Assembly (NCBI GenBank): GCA_029866205.1
Contig: JARWZT010000003.1
Span: 182,606 to 246,605, forward strand
Reading direction: 5' to 3'
Origin: Rhodoferax sp.
GTDB taxonomy: Bacteria > Pseudomonadota > Gammaproteobacteria > Burkholderiales > Burkholderiaceae_C
Length of the DNA: 64,000 bases
Positions 55,444 to 64,000 of this stretch are shown here, piece after piece. Under the pieces are notes generated by a model. It was given only the letters and a program-made list of their open reading frames with translations, did no database searches and was not told where the DNA came from. Each line of letters starts with the position of its first letter. Position 1 is the first letter of the stretch. Both the position numbers and the translations under genes were made by a program.

Positions 55444-56865
55444 ATGAGTTTGCGCATCTATAACACCCTGTCCCGCCAACTGGACCCGTTTACTCCGCTC
55501 GAGGCAGGGCATGTGCGGATGTACGTCTGCGGCATGACGGTCTATGACGTCTGCCACCTGGGTCATGCCCGCTCCATGGTGGCCTTTGACGTGGTGCAGC
55601 GCTGGCTCAAGTCCAGCGGCTTGCGGGTGACCTATGTCCGTAACGTGACGGACATCGACGACAAGATCATCCGCCGTGCGCTCGAAAACAAGGAATCCAT
55701 TGGCGCGCTGACCGACCGCATGGTGGCGCTGCTGCACCGTGATGCGGATGCTCTTGGCGTTCAGCGACCTAGCCATGAGCCGCGGGCGACAAAGTATGTG
55801 CCGCAAATGTTGTCTTTGATTGAGCGACTGGAGCAACGGGGCTTGGCCTACCGCGCTTCCAACCAGGATGTCAATTTTTCGGTGCGCAAGTTTGAGGGCT
55901 ATGGCAAGCTCTCCGGTAAATCGTTGGACGCGTTGCGCGCTGGGGAGCGCGTGGCTGTGGACGATGGCAAGCACGATCCTCTTGATTTTGTGCTCTGGAA
56001 GTCGGCAAAGCCGACCGAACCCGATGACGCCAAGTGGCCGAGCCACTTCGGGCCGGGACGACCAGGCTGGCACATCGAGTGCTCAGCAATGGCCTGCGAG
56101 CTGCTGGGCGAGTCCTTTGATATTCATGGCGGCGGTGCAGACTTGCAGTTTCCTCACCACGAAAATGAAATTGCGCAGAGCGAGGGAGCTTTCGGCAAAC
56201 CGCTGGCACGCTACTGGATGCACAACGGATTTGTGACCCGGGACAACGAGAAAATGTCCAAGAGTCTGGGAAATTTCTTCACCATCGAGGAAATTCTGGC
56301 CCGTTTTGATGCCGAGACGACCCGTTTTTTCATTGTTCGTTCTCACTACCGCAGCGCGCTGAACTACAGCGATGCCCACCTTGAGGACGCCCGCAGCGCG
56401 CTCAAGCGCCTTTATACCGCGTTGCAATTGGTACCGCCTCAGGCGGTTGCGCTGGACTGGTCTGATCCTTATGCAGCCCGCTTCAAGACCGCAATGGACG
56501 AGGATTTTGGAACGCCCGAGGCGGTTTCTGTGCTGTTTGACTTGGCCAGCGAAGTCAATCGCACCCGGTCTGCGACGTTGGCGGGCTTGCTTAAGGCTTT
56601 GGGCGAATGCCTGGGACTCTTGCAGCAGGACCCAGAAAAGTACTTGCAGGCCGGTGTGATGGGCAAGACACAAGCCGAAGGGCACGACACGGCTTCGGCG
56701 GGTACGGACTTCGGCCCCGCGCAAATTGCCGATCTGATTGCCCAACGTGCCCAGGCCAAGGCAGGGAAGAACTTTGCGGAGGCCGATCGAATTCGCCAGA
56801 GCCTTTCGGCGCGCGGCATCGTTCTCAAGGATTCGCCCCAGGGCACCACCTGGGAAATGGCTTGA
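55444..56865 (+). CDS. cysS: Cysteinyl-tRNA synthetase
   Basis: The 473-residue class Ia synthetase has Cys29 and the HIGH motif as HLGH (38-41), the zinc region [19 protein letters not shown] and KMSKS in EKMSKSLGN. It attaches cysteine to tRNA-Cys. A 120-base gap from the divergent TPR gene holds its promoter. It starts a run of colinear housekeeping genes. Confidence 0.96.
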   Translation: MSLRIYNTLSRQLDPFTPLEAGHVRMYVCGMTVYDVCHLGHARSMVAFDVVQRWLKSSGLRVTYVRNVTDIDDKIIRRALENKESIGALTDRMVALLHRDADALGVQRPSHEPRATKYVPQMLSLIERLEQRGLAYRASNQDVNFSVRKFEGYGKLSGKSLDALRAGERVAVDDGKHDPLDFVLWKSAKPTEPDDAKWPSHFGPGRPGWHIECSAMACELLGESFDIHGGGADLQFPHHENEIAQSEGAFGKPLARYWMHNGFVTRDNEKMSKSLGNFFTIEEILARFDAETTRFFIVRSHYRSALNYSDAHLEDARSALKRLYTALQLVPPQAVALDWSDPYAARFKTAMDEDFGTPEAVSVLFDLASEVNRTRSATLAGLLKALGECLGLLQQDPEKYLQAGVMGKTQAEGHDTASAGTDFGPAQIADLIAQRAQAKAGKNFAEADRIRQSLSARGIVLKDSPQGTTWEMA

Positions 56866-56867
56866 CC

Positions 56868-57518
56868 ATGGCGTCCAAAGTGCCGCCTGCCGCAGCGCCG
56901 GTAAAACCACTGTTTTGGGATGAGGCGTGCAAGTACCTCATGAAAAAAGACCGGGTGATGAAGCGCCTGATCCCGCAGTTCAAGGACGCGACCCTTGAAA
57001 GCCGGGGCGATCCTTTTGTTACTCTGGCACGCAGCATCGTTGGGCAGCAAATTTCGGTCAAGGCGGCGCAAACCGTGTGGGACCGCTTTGCCCTCTTGCC
57101 TGCTGCAATGGAGCCCGCCAACGTACTTCGACTTAAAGTGGACGACATGCGGGCTGCGGGGCTCAGCGCACGCAAGGTCGAGTACCTGGTTGATTTGGCG
57201 CTGCACTTTGATGACCAGCGTCTGCGGGTGGACGCTTGGGCAGAGCAGGGCGACGAGGAAATCATCAGTGAGTTAATCGGCATTCGGGGCATTGGCCGTT
57301 GGACTGCGGAAATGTTTCTGATTTTTCATTTGATGCGGCCCAATGTCCTTCCGCTGGACGACGTTGGTCTGATCAACGGCATCAGCAGTAATTATTTTTC
57401 TGGGGAAATCGTGAGTCGCAGTGACGCCCGGGAGGTCGCGGCCGCTTGGGCGCCGTACTGCAGCGTGGCAACTTGGTATATTTGGCGCTCACTGGACCCC
57501 GTTCCGGTCGCCTACTAG
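56868..57518 (+). CDS. DNA-3-methyladenine glycosylase II-like (AlkA family)
   Basis: The product is a 216-residue helix-hairpin-helix glycosylase: SIVGQQISVKAAQTVWDR, then LIGIRGIGRWTAEMFLIF with the catalytic Asp in LPLDDVGL. It removes alkylated bases in excision repair. The ATG at 56868 is 2 bases after the cysS stop; a longer frame back to 56607 lies inside cysS and is a shadow. Confidence 0.88.
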   Translation: MASKVPPAAAPVKPLFWDEACKYLMKKDRVMKRLIPQFKDATLESRGDPFVTLARSIVGQQISVKAAQTVWDRFALLPAAMEPANVLRLKVDDMRAAGLSARKVEYLVDLALHFDDQRLRVDAWAEQGDEEIISELIGIRGIGRWTAEMFLIFHLMRPNVLPLDDVGLINGISSNYFSGEIVSRSDAREVAAAWAPYCSVATWYIWRSLDPVPVAY

Positions 57519-57568
57519 GGGCTGCCTTCGGCGCCGTTGTTGGGTCGTAACGCAATAGGAGAGTGCAT

Positions 57569-58546
57569 TTGGCAAAAAGAACATTTTTGGACTTCGAGGC
57601 GCCTGTGGCCGAGCTTGAGGGCAAAATCGAAGAATTGCGCTATGTGCAAAATGAATCGGCGGTTGACATCTCCGCCGAAATTGACCAGCTGAGCAAGAAG
57701 AGCCAGCAACTGGTCAAGGACATCTACAGCAGCCTGACGCCCTGGCAGATCACCAAGATCGCACGCCACGCGGAGCGCCCCTACACGCTGGATTACATCA
57801 GCGAGATCTTTACCCATTTTGTCGAGCTGCATGGTGACCGCCACTTTGCGGACGATCTGAGCATTGTGGGTGGCCTGGCCCGGTTCAATGGCGTGCCCTG
57901 CATGGTGCTGGGTCAGCAGAAAGGTCGGGACACCAAGGAGCGTGGCTTGCGCAACTTTGGCATGAGTAAGCCCGAGGGCTACCGAAAAGCGCTGCGCCTG
58001 ATGAAACTGGCGGAAAAATTTGGTCTGCCCGTATTCACCTTTGTGGATACTCCCGGCGCTTACCCCGGGATTGACGCCGAGGAGCGTGGTCAGTCCGAGG
58101 CCATTGGTCGCAATATTTTTGAGATGGCGCAGCTCGAAGTGCCCATCATCACCACCATCATTGGCGAAGGTGGCTCAGGTGGCGCGTTGGCCATTTCGGT
58201 AGCGGACCAGGTAGTGATGATGCAATACGCCATCTATTCGGTCATCAGCCCGGAAGGTTGTGCCTCGATCTTGTGGAAAACCTCCGACAAGGCGCAGGAA
58301 GCAGCGGACGCGCTGGGCATTACGGCGCTGCGGCTCAAGGCATTGGGTTTGGTGGACAAGATCGTCAACGAACCGGTCGGTGGCGCACACCGCGACTACA
58401 AGCAGGCTGCCGTGTTTTTAAAGCGCGCGTTGGGCGATGCTTATCGCCAGGTGAGCGACCTCAAGGTCAAAGATTTGCTGGACCGACGCTACGACCGGCT
58501 CCAAAGCTACGGCCGATTTACCGACACCAAGGCCAACGCCAAATAG
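57569..58546 (+). CDS. accA: Acetyl-CoA carboxylase carboxyltransferase, alpha subunit
   Basis: The TTG at 57569 follows an AGGAGAG ribosome-binding site (57557-57563) by 5 bases and gives the normal N-terminus AKRTFLDFE; the GTG at 57563 overlaps that site. The protein is 325 residues with crotonase-fold motifs [18 protein letters not shown] and [10 protein letters not shown]. AccA and AccD transfer carboxyl to acetyl-CoA, the first step of fatty-acid synthesis. Confidence 0.94.
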   Translation: MAKRTFLDFEAPVAELEGKIEELRYVQNESAVDISAEIDQLSKKSQQLVKDIYSSLTPWQITKIARHAERPYTLDYISEIFTHFVELHGDRHFADDLSIVGGLARFNGVPCMVLGQQKGRDTKERGLRNFGMSKPEGYRKALRLMKLAEKFGLPVFTFVDTPGAYPGIDAEERGQSEAIGRNIFEMAQLEVPIITTIIGEGGSGGALAISVADQVVMMQYAIYSVISPEGCASILWKTSDKAQEAADALGITALRLKALGLVDKIVNEPVGGAHRDYKQAAVFLKRALGDAYRQVSDLKVKDLLDRRYDRLQSYGRFTDTKANAK

Positions 58547-58559
58547 CGGCTCTGATGCC

Positions 58560-59528
58560 ATGACGGCGTCTTTTGACGCGGCGATCCACCGATTTGCGCC
58601 GCCCCTGCCGGTCGCGATTGCCTTGAGTGGCGGCGCCGACTCCACGGCATTGCTGATCGCCTGTGTCCGCAAATGGCCAGGTCAGGTGCACGCCGTGCAC
58701 GTCAACCACGGCCTGCAAGCTGCGGCGGCCACATTCGAGGCCCATTGCGTGGCACTGTGCGAGCGCTTGGTCGTGCCCTTGGTCGTTGAGCGCGTCGACG
58801 CCCACGCCCAAGCCGGTCAGAGCCCTGAGGACGCTGCCCGCATTGCACGCTACGGCGCGCTCGACAGTTTTGTCGCCGGGCAAGCAGTGGGTGGGCGGTC
58901 ACTGTCGGTGGCGCTTGCGCAGCATGCGGATGACCAAGTGGAAACGCTGCTGCTAGCGCTCGGCCGCGGCGCGGGCCTCGCCGGTCTGAGCGCGATGCCC
59001 TCGCATTGGCTGCGCCACGGGGTGAACTTTTTCCGGCCTTTGTTGGCTGTTCCTGGGCAGGAGATTCGCCATTGGTTGACCGAGCAAAGGGAGCCTTTTG
59101 TCGAGGACCCGAGCAATTCCGATGAAACGTTTTTGCGCAACCGAATTCGCGCGCGCTTGATGCCCGCTTTGCGCGATGTGTTTCCGCATTACGCCCAGAC
59201 GCTGACCCGCAGCACCGCGCACGCCGCACAAGCGCAATCCCTGTTGACGGAAATCGCAGCAACCGACTGGCGGTCCGTGTGTGACGAATCGGGCAACTCG
59301 CCACAAATTAAGCTTTTGCAGACACTCAGCCCCGCACGCCTCGCCAATGTACTTCGCCACTGGCTGGCGCAGTACTGCCAAAGTCAGGCCAGCAGCGCGC
59401 AACTGAAAGAGTTGATGGAGCAGATCGCCGCCTGCACCACCCGAGGCCACCAGCTAAATATCAAGGTGGGTCATGGTTTTGTGCAGCGCAATAAGGGCAG
59501 TTTGGCTTGGTACAATTCTGCGGTTTAG
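58560..59528 (+). CDS. tilS: tRNA(Ile)-lysidine synthetase, short form
   Basis: The PP-loop SGGADS (23-28) and the HADDQVETLLLALGRG segment mark TilS, which makes lysidine at C34 of tRNA-Ile(CAU). At 322 residues it lacks much of the C-terminal region of the E. coli enzyme (about 430), as is common in betaproteobacteria. It lies 13 bases after accA. Confidence 0.9.
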   Translation: MTASFDAAIHRFAPPLPVAIALSGGADSTALLIACVRKWPGQVHAVHVNHGLQAAAATFEAHCVALCERLVVPLVVERVDAHAQAGQSPEDAARIARYGALDSFVAGQAVGGRSLSVALAQHADDQVETLLLALGRGAGLAGLSAMPSHWLRHGVNFFRPLLAVPGQEIRHWLTEQREPFVEDPSNSDETFLRNRIRARLMPALRDVFPHYAQTLTRSTAHAAQAQSLLTEIAATDWRSVCDESGNSPQIKLLQTLSPARLANVLRHWLAQYCQSQASSAQLKELMEQIAACTTRGHQLNIKVGHGFVQRNKGSLAWYNSAV

Positions 59529-59548
59529 CTCTGAAAAAACCAAATTCA

Positions 59549-60817
59549 ATGGCATTAATTGTTCACAAATACGGTGGCACCTCGATGGGTTCTACCGATC
59601 GCATCCGCAATGTCGCCAAGCGGGTGGCCAAATGGGCCCGTGCAGGTCACCAGATGGTGGTCGTTCCGTCGGCCATGAGCGGAGAAACCAACCGTTTACT
59701 GGGTCTGGCCAAAGAGCTGGCGCCGCAGCAACAAACCCACGATTACGAGCGCGAGCTCGACATGTTGGCGTCCACGGGAGAGCAAGCGTCCAGCGCCTTG
59801 TTGGCCATTGCGCTTCAGGCTGAAGGTCTGCAATCGGTCAGCTATGCCGGTTGGCAGGTGCCGATTCGCACGGACAGCGCCCACACCAAAGCCCGCATCG
59901 AGTCTATCGACGACACCAAGGTGCGTGCCGACCTCGAGGCCGGCAAGGTGGTGATCGTGACCGGTTTTCAGGGAGCAGACGCTCTCGGCAACATCACCAC
60001 CTTGGGTCGTGGCGGCTCTGACACCTCCGCGGTGGCCGTAGCGGCCGCCATGAAAGCCCAGGAATGCCTGATCTACACCGACGTAGACGGCGTCTACACC
60101 ACCGATCCCCGTGTCGTGCCTGAGGCGCGTCGGCTGCAGACGGTGAGCTTTGAGGAAATGCTTGAAATGGCATCCATGGGCTCCAAAGTGCTGCAAATCC
60201 GCTCGGTGGAATTCGCCGGAAAGTACCGCGTTCCCTTGCGCGTGTTGAGCAGTTTTACGCCTTGGGACATTGACATTGCCGTCGAGTCCCAGTCGGGCAC
60301 ATTGATTACTTTTGAGGAAGACGAACACATGGAACAAGCCGTCGTATCAGGCATTGCATTCAACCGCGACGAGGCCAAAATTTCGGTCTTGGGCGTGCCC
60401 GATCGCCCTGGTATTGCGTACCAGATCCTGGGCGCGATTGCCCAAGCCAACATTGATGTTGATGTGATCATCCAGAATCTGAGCAAAGACGGCAAAACCG
60501 ACTTCAGCTTTACCGTGAACCGTGGCGATTTCGCCAAGGCCATGGACCTGTTGCGCGCGAAAGTACTGCCCAGCCTCGGCGCGTACGACGTGGTGGGCGA
60601 CACCAAGATCTGCAAGGTGTCCATCGTGGGCATCGGTATGCGGAGCCACGTCGGTATTGCCAGCAAAATGTTTGGCGTGCTGAGCGAGGAGGGCATCAAC
60701 ATTCAGATGATTTCGACCTCCGAGATCAAGACCTCGGTCGTGATCGACGAAAAGTACATGGAGCTGGCTGTGCGCGCCCTGCACAAAGCCTTCGATTTGG
60801 ACCAGGCGGCGGCTTAA
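59549..60817 (+). CDS. lysC: Aspartate kinase
   Basis: The 422-residue product begins with the kinase N-terminus KYGGTSMG (7-14). It has FQGADALGNITTLGRGGSDT and C-terminal tandem ACT domains (GVPDRPGIAYQILGAIA, VSIVGIGMRSHVG), the feedback-sensing region. It phosphorylates aspartate toward lysine, threonine and methionine, complementing the dap genes upstream in the window. The ATG at 59549 fits the family; 14 codons upstream are not needed. No riboswitch was seen. Confidence 0.95.
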   Translation: MALIVHKYGGTSMGSTDRIRNVAKRVAKWARAGHQMVVVPSAMSGETNRLLGLAKELAPQQQTHDYERELDMLASTGEQASSALLAIALQAEGLQSVSYAGWQVPIRTDSAHTKARIESIDDTKVRADLEAGKVVIVTGFQGADALGNITTLGRGGSDTSAVAVAAAMKAQECLIYTDVDGVYTTDPRVVPEARRLQTVSFEEMLEMASMGSKVLQIRSVEFAGKYRVPLRVLSSFTPWDIDIAVESQSGTLITFEEDEHMEQAVVSGIAFNRDEAKISVLGVPDRPGIAYQILGAIAQANIDVDVIIQNLSKDGKTDFSFTVNRGDFAKAMDLLRAKVLPSLGAYDVVGDTKICKVSIVGIGMRSHVGIASKMFGVLSEEGINIQMISTSEIKTSVVIDEKYMELAVRALHKAFDLDQAAA

Positions 60818-60851
60818 AACGTCCCCCAAATCGTGAGATAATGCAGGCATT

Positions 60852-60944
60852 GGAAACGTGACCGAGTGGCCGAAGGTGCTCCCCTGCTAAGGGAGTATGG
60901 GGTGTAGAGCCTCATCGAGGGTTCGAATCCCTCCGTTTCCGCCA
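60852..60944 (+). tRNA. tRNA-Ser (GCU anticodon)
   Basis: The acceptor stem GGAAACG (60852-60858) pairs with CGTTTCC (60934-60940), followed by G and an encoded CCA (60942-60944). The anticodon stem CTCCC/GGGAG closes loop CTGCTAA, anticodon GCT. A long variable arm and TTCGAATC T-loop complete a class II tRNA. Such tRNA genes are frequent island integration sites, and a BREX locus begins just beyond. Confidence 0.95.
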
Positions 60945-60990
60945 GTACAAAGACCTCAAACCTGCTCAGCAGGCCTTGAGGCGGCCTCAG

Positions 60991-61014
60991 GCCCCGCACC
61001 ACGCGGGGCTTTTT
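60991..61014 (+). terminator. Rho-independent terminator after tRNA-Ser
   Basis: GCCCCGC (60991-60997), loop ACCAC, GCGGGGC (61003-61009), then TTTTT. This is a strong hairpin with T-run for the lysC/tRNA unit. Confidence 0.9.
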
Positions 61015-61097
61015 GCTTTGGGCTCCTGACTGCTACCTCCGGCAGCGACCCCGTAAAGTCGTCTCAAACCCCGTTTGTCTCAAAACCTCATGACTTT

Positions 61098-61178
61098 TTC
61101 GGACTTGGTTCCGAGCCGTGAATTTACCGGTTTCGGCAAAACGGGCTTTGAACCAAGCCGAACGAAATTTCGTGGTTC
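61098..61178. repeat. Inverted-repeat region before brxL
   Basis: TTCGGACTTGGTTC (61098-61111) pairs, with one unpaired base, with GAACCAAGCCGAA (61150-61162). Just beyond is a perfect 10-bp palindrome CGAAATTTCG (61163-61172) flanked by GAAC and GTTC. The segment lies 3' of brxL, in the 187 bases between the tRNA terminator and the brxL stop. It may be a terminator for the BREX unit or part of an island boundary; I cannot tell which. Confidence 0.45.
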
Positions 61179-61201
61179 AGAGCGTTATGGTTGATGCCAA
61201 G

Positions 61202-63250
61202 CTACTCTGCCATCGCTTTCAAAAGTGCATCTTTGGCATCCGAGTAGAACTGGATGTCGATCTTGGTGGCCATGTCATCTGAGAGGTCCACCAACTGCCG
61301 CCTGCAAGCCACGGGCATCAGTAACGACGTCGCACCTTTCTCAACAGCAATTTCTGCGATAGTCACGGCGTTGTGAACAGGCTCGATAGATCCACCCAGG
61401 TTGATTTCACCCACGATGATCAACCCGCCTCTGACACTTCTTTTGAGCAACGACGTGCACAAAGCGACCAATGATGCGACCCCAAGCTTTGAGCCGGACC
61501 TTGCAGCATCAAAGGCGCGAAGCTGCACGGTGAATTCATGCTGCCTGGGATCCTTATCACCAACCAGTTGAACTGACCTTGCATAAAGATTCTGCTCGGC
61601 AAATCCAATGCTTTCCCGAAAAGCGGGCGGAATTGGCTTGTTAAGGACTTTCACACCGGTGCCCGGTCCTTCATTGACCTCAATCCTATAGAGTCCCGAG
61701 TTCTCTTCACCGCCCCCTGGGCTGATGCTCCATACCTGTCCAGGTTCCAGTGGATCACCGCCGATGCTGTTGTCACTTTGAAGTTCCGGTGTTGAGACGA
61801 ACTTCTCCACACCATCTGCGCCCATGATGTAGCTGAAATGAGTGTTCCGGAATTCGGCTGCGCCCACACGCTTTTGCTGTTCCTTGACGCGTCGGCGAAC
61901 CTCCATTGCGATTCGCACAGCCCATTCCAAGTCTTCGTCTGGCACTGCATCATCGCCACTCGGGTAAATCAGCTTCAACAAACCACTGACTGTCTTGTTA
62001 ACGGCATTTGTGTCACGGCCAGAAAGCGCGCCGCCAAAATAAACCCGGTTCTGAAGTTGGCTGACTCGGCTTTGATTTCGGAGTTGTGTCCAACATTCCG
62101 ACAAGAAATCACTTACCAGGCCAAAGTGATTAGTTACCAGATCCTTGTTGATCTTGGGCACATCCCAGCCAGGTAAAAACGCGTGGATACGGTCCATGAA
62201 TGCTGTGTCATCACGCATTTCCGGTGGCAACGGGCCAAACAAATGACCGACCCTCTGTTGATGTTCAACATCAACATCAAAATTTCCGACCAGTACGATG
62301 CTGCCATCAGCGCGAATACTTTCTTTTCCGCGACTGAACTCTCCGGACTCCATGTAGCCCTTCATGATGTTTACGCCGTCTTTCTGATCGAAAGAAATTC
62401 CGGAGACCTCATCAAAGCAAACTACGTCGTATTGGCAGACAAGTCCACGTCGAGCCTTGGCAGTGTTCTCAACAAACATCTTCGCAACAGTTGCCTTGCC
62501 ACCAGAGATCAAATGAGCATATGGGGAGACTTGCTGGAACAGGTGACTCTTGCCAGTGCCCCGAGGCCCAAGCTCAACCAAGTTGTAATTTCGTTCAACG
62601 AACGGAACCATACGTAAAAGTAGTGCGTTCTTTTGTCTGGCACTGAGGCCGCTTCCTTCAATACCAATCGAGCGCAATAAAAAATCTTTCCACTCTTCAG
62701 TGGTGAACGCCTTTCGCGCCTTGGCGAGAGAGTCCAAAACATCGCGTTTGGAAAGTTGGATTTCTCTCAAAGAGGAAATGCCGAACGGTCGGCCTTTTGT
62801 TTCCTGGGCAATTGCCACATCAAAGGTAACACCGAGTTCAGCGTAAAACCCACCGGTCAACATACGCTCGTGTTGATTGACCAGCTCACTTGCAATTCGA
62901 ACGTCGGTTAGTCGCAAACTTGGCAAGCTTGCGACGTATTCACCCTTGTTGTCTACGCGGGCAGTGATCAGATCGATTATTTTGACCTCACCTGTTTCTA
63001 ATGCGCGAGCCTTAAATAACTCTTCCTCACCAGCTCTAACGGTGCGCGATTTGAGTTGACGTTGAACAATCTCTAATCCCTCGTCAATTTCTTCTTGTAC
63101 GGTACTGGCGCAATAACGGCCAAGCATGAATTCAACGACGTAGGTCGGGACTGGGAACTGTCGACTGAAGGTGCGTACCAAGTCTTTTCTTACCAAATAG
63201 CCCTCGAGCTCGCTGGCAGCTTTTTTGTCAATTGCATCTAGTTCAATCAT
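61202..63250 (-). CDS. brxL: BREX protein BrxL (Lon-related AAA+)
   Basis: The 682-residue protein has a BrxL-type N-terminus (about 1-200) and an AAA+ ATPase core with Walker A GPRGTGKS (Lys234) and Walker B VVCFDEVSGI (Asp280, Glu281). A C-terminal Lon-protease-like domain (about 560-682) follows, with GGLIIVGEINLGGSIEPV. The Lon Ser-Lys dyad is not evident: the GPSAG equivalent reads SGSKLG and no Lys follows at the usual place. BrxL is an effector in BREX type 1 phage defence. It starts 3 bases after pglZ. Confidence 0.9.
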   Translation of the reverse strand: MIELDAIDKKAASELEGYLVRKDLVRTFSRQFPVPTYVVEFMLGRYCASTVQEEIDEGLEIVQRQLKSRTVRAGEEELFKARALETGEVKIIDLITARVDNKGEYVASLPSLRLTDVRIASELVNQHERMLTGGFYAELGVTFDVAIAQETKGRPFGISSLREIQLSKRDVLDSLAKARKAFTTEEWKDFLLRSIGIEGSGLSARQKNALLLRMVPFVERNYNLVELGPRGTGKSHLFQQVSPYAHLISGGKATVAKMFVENTAKARRGLVCQYDVVCFDEVSGISFDQKDGVNIMKGYMESGEFSRGKESIRADGSIVLVGNFDVDVEHQQRVGHLFGPLPPEMRDDTAFMDRIHAFLPGWDVPKINKDLVTNHFGLVSDFLSECWTQLRNQSRVSQLQNRVYFGGALSGRDTNAVNKTVSGLLKLIYPSGDDAVPDEDLEWAVRIAMEVRRRVKEQQKRVGAAEFRNTHFSYIMGADGVEKFVSTPELQSDNSIGGDPLEPGQVWSISPGGGEENSGLYRIEVNEGPGTGVKVLNKPIPPAFRESIGFAEQNLYARSVQLVGDKDPRQHEFTVQLRAFDAARSGSKLGVASLVALCTSLLKRSVRGGLIIVGEINLGGSIEPVHNAVTIAEIAVEKGATSLLMPVACRRQLVDLSDDMATKIDIQFYSDAKDALLKAMAE

Positions 63251-63253
63251 TCA

Positions 63254-64000
63254 TCATCCTCCACCGATCACGGTATTCGCTTCAGCCACCAACTCGCCCG
63301 CCGCATTTAGCAAAACAATATGTGCTGGATTTCCTTGAAGTTCTTCATTTTCAATAACCACCGAAGCGGTTCCGTTTTCCTTCAACGGTTTCACACTCAC
63401 TACTATGCTCGAAGTGGGGTCGCCTGCGTGCCCTCGGATATCCATTGAGAGCCCAGTAAACTGACCGTCAACTGCTGCCGTGCAGCGCAAGCCTTTCCAA
63501 GAGATGTCTGTAATCTCTGTAACTGGTTTGCTAGAGTCAGCCGAACCCTTTGTCACGACAAGCTCCAAAGTTAAGCACTCTTGAAGACTTAAGCCGCCAT
63601 GGGTATATTCCTCTGACCGGCGATAACAGCTAACGCCGTCCGCTAATGCAAACTGTTGGTTAGGGTTCCAATACCATGGGTATAGACGTTCACTAGTTGA
63701 TGCGCCAGGTTTGATCGAGGCGCATCTACCCCATTTGTTATCCGTAAGATCACCCGCCATTTCGACTTTGGGCAGCTTTCCTGGCATCAGCAGCCATCCA
63801 TGGTCTGTAACGATTCGCACGCTTGTCCACCCAACGTTCAGTAAGGCTGCGACTCGTTCAGCAATTTCTGCCAGCAACGGGTCAATGTGCTTTGCCAACT
63901 TCCAACCTCGTGCATGTCCCTCACTATCGATGTCCCCGAATTCACACCAGGCGTTTCCTTGGCCGTCTCCGTTGTCATTTCGTTCCAGAACCTTCCACCC
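63254..64000 (-). CDS. pglZ: BREX phosphatase-like PglZ, C-terminal part (continues right)
   Basis: The frame is open to the right edge, so only about 248 residues are visible. VRIVTDHGWLLMPGKLPKVE, RWGRC-like WGRCASIKPG, PWYWNPNQQFALADG and the strongly conserved YTHGGLSLQECL mark the PglZ alkaline-phosphatase-like C-terminal region. A TTG at 63898 has been read as a start, but the frame continues upstream with no stop and with PglZ-like sequence (GNAWCEFGDIDSEGHARG), so the gene is longer. PglZ is needed in BREX for modification and defence. The pglZ-brxL order is the 3' end of BREX type 1. Confidence 0.9.
   Translation of the reverse strand, partial: GWKVLERNDNGDGQGNAWCEFGDIDSEGHARGWKLAKHIDPLLAEIAERVAALLNVGWTSVRIVTDHGWLLMPGKLPKVEMAGDLTDNKWGRCASIKPGASTSERLYPWYWNPNQQFALADGVSCYRRSEEYTHGGLSLQECLTLELVVTKGSADSSKPVTEITDISWKGLRCTAAVDGQFTGLSMDIRGHAGDPTSSIVVSVKPLKENGTASVVIENEELQGNPAHIVLLNAAGELVAEANTVIGGG

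Noticed and set aside
56607..56867. N-terminal extension of the AlkA-like protein
   Set aside because: It lies inside cysS in another frame and has low-complexity Arg/Gly composition typical of shadows.
59529..59548. Lysine riboswitch before lysC
   Set aside because: Only 20 bases separate tilS and lysC, too short for an aptamer.

Overview
The window looks like a chromosome segment of a betaproteobacterium of the order Burkholderiales, most likely a Comamonadaceae member of the Rhodoferax/Polaromonas/Acidovorax type. This rests on gene order and composition, not on a search. The GC-rich middle carries the blocks dapC-dapD-pilU-dapE-prmB, smc-zipA-ligA-def, glyA-nrdR-(minor pilins)-ribD-ribE and cysS-(glycosylase)-accA-tilS-lysC-tRNA-Ser, an arrangement familiar from that family.

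Region 1 (1-13.1 kb) is an accessory island, visibly richer in AT than the core. It holds a phosphorothioate (PT) based defence module of the SspBCD-SspE type. SspB (DUF4007), SspC (P-loop ATPase) and SspD (PAPS-reductase-like) lie on the minus strand. They face a plus-strand pair, a MutL/MORC-like GHKL ATPase followed by SspE (DUF262 + DUF1524/HNH). The two transcription units converge on a symmetric terminator hairpin at 4153-4183. Upstream of sspB lie a candidate promoter with two dyads of the same core (operator-like), a long PT-associated putative methyltransferase with a C-terminal M15-peptidase-like domain, and an unrecognised AT-rich gene. No SspA cysteine desulfurase is visible. A GC-rich NERD-helicase gene (13.1-14.8 kb) marks the return to core composition.

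Region 2 (15-20.5 kb) carries lipoproteins, including a CsgG-DUF4810-DUF799 trio, then a SOUL haem-binding protein, an Old Yellow Enzyme-like oxidoreductase and two small secreted proteins.

Region 3 (20.5-28.3 kb) holds an ABC-F ATPase, PrmB, and the succinylase branch of lysine/diaminopimelate synthesis (dapC, dapD, dapE) interrupted by a PilU-like ATPase, then an orphan Hpt protein. Region 4 (28.4-39.5 kb) has SMC, ZipA, LigA, Def, PyrD, RpiA, RibE and RibD. Region 5 (39.5-45.3 kb) is a type IV pilus minor-pilin operon (fimT-pilV-pilW-pilX-pilY1-pilE) with an unusually short PilY1. Region 6 (45.3-60.8 kb) holds nrdR, glyA, a lytic transglycosylase, a DUF349 protein, lpxH, two cyclophilins, an L,D-transpeptidase with an NTF2-like partner, and the cysS-to-lysC block.

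Region 7 (60.85-64 kb): after tRNA-Ser(GCU) and a strong terminator, composition drops again and the end of a BREX locus enters from the right (pglZ 3' part and brxL). The core segment is thus flanked by two modification-type defence systems, one PT-based and one BREX. No CRISPR array, rRNA, insertion sequence or integrase was seen.
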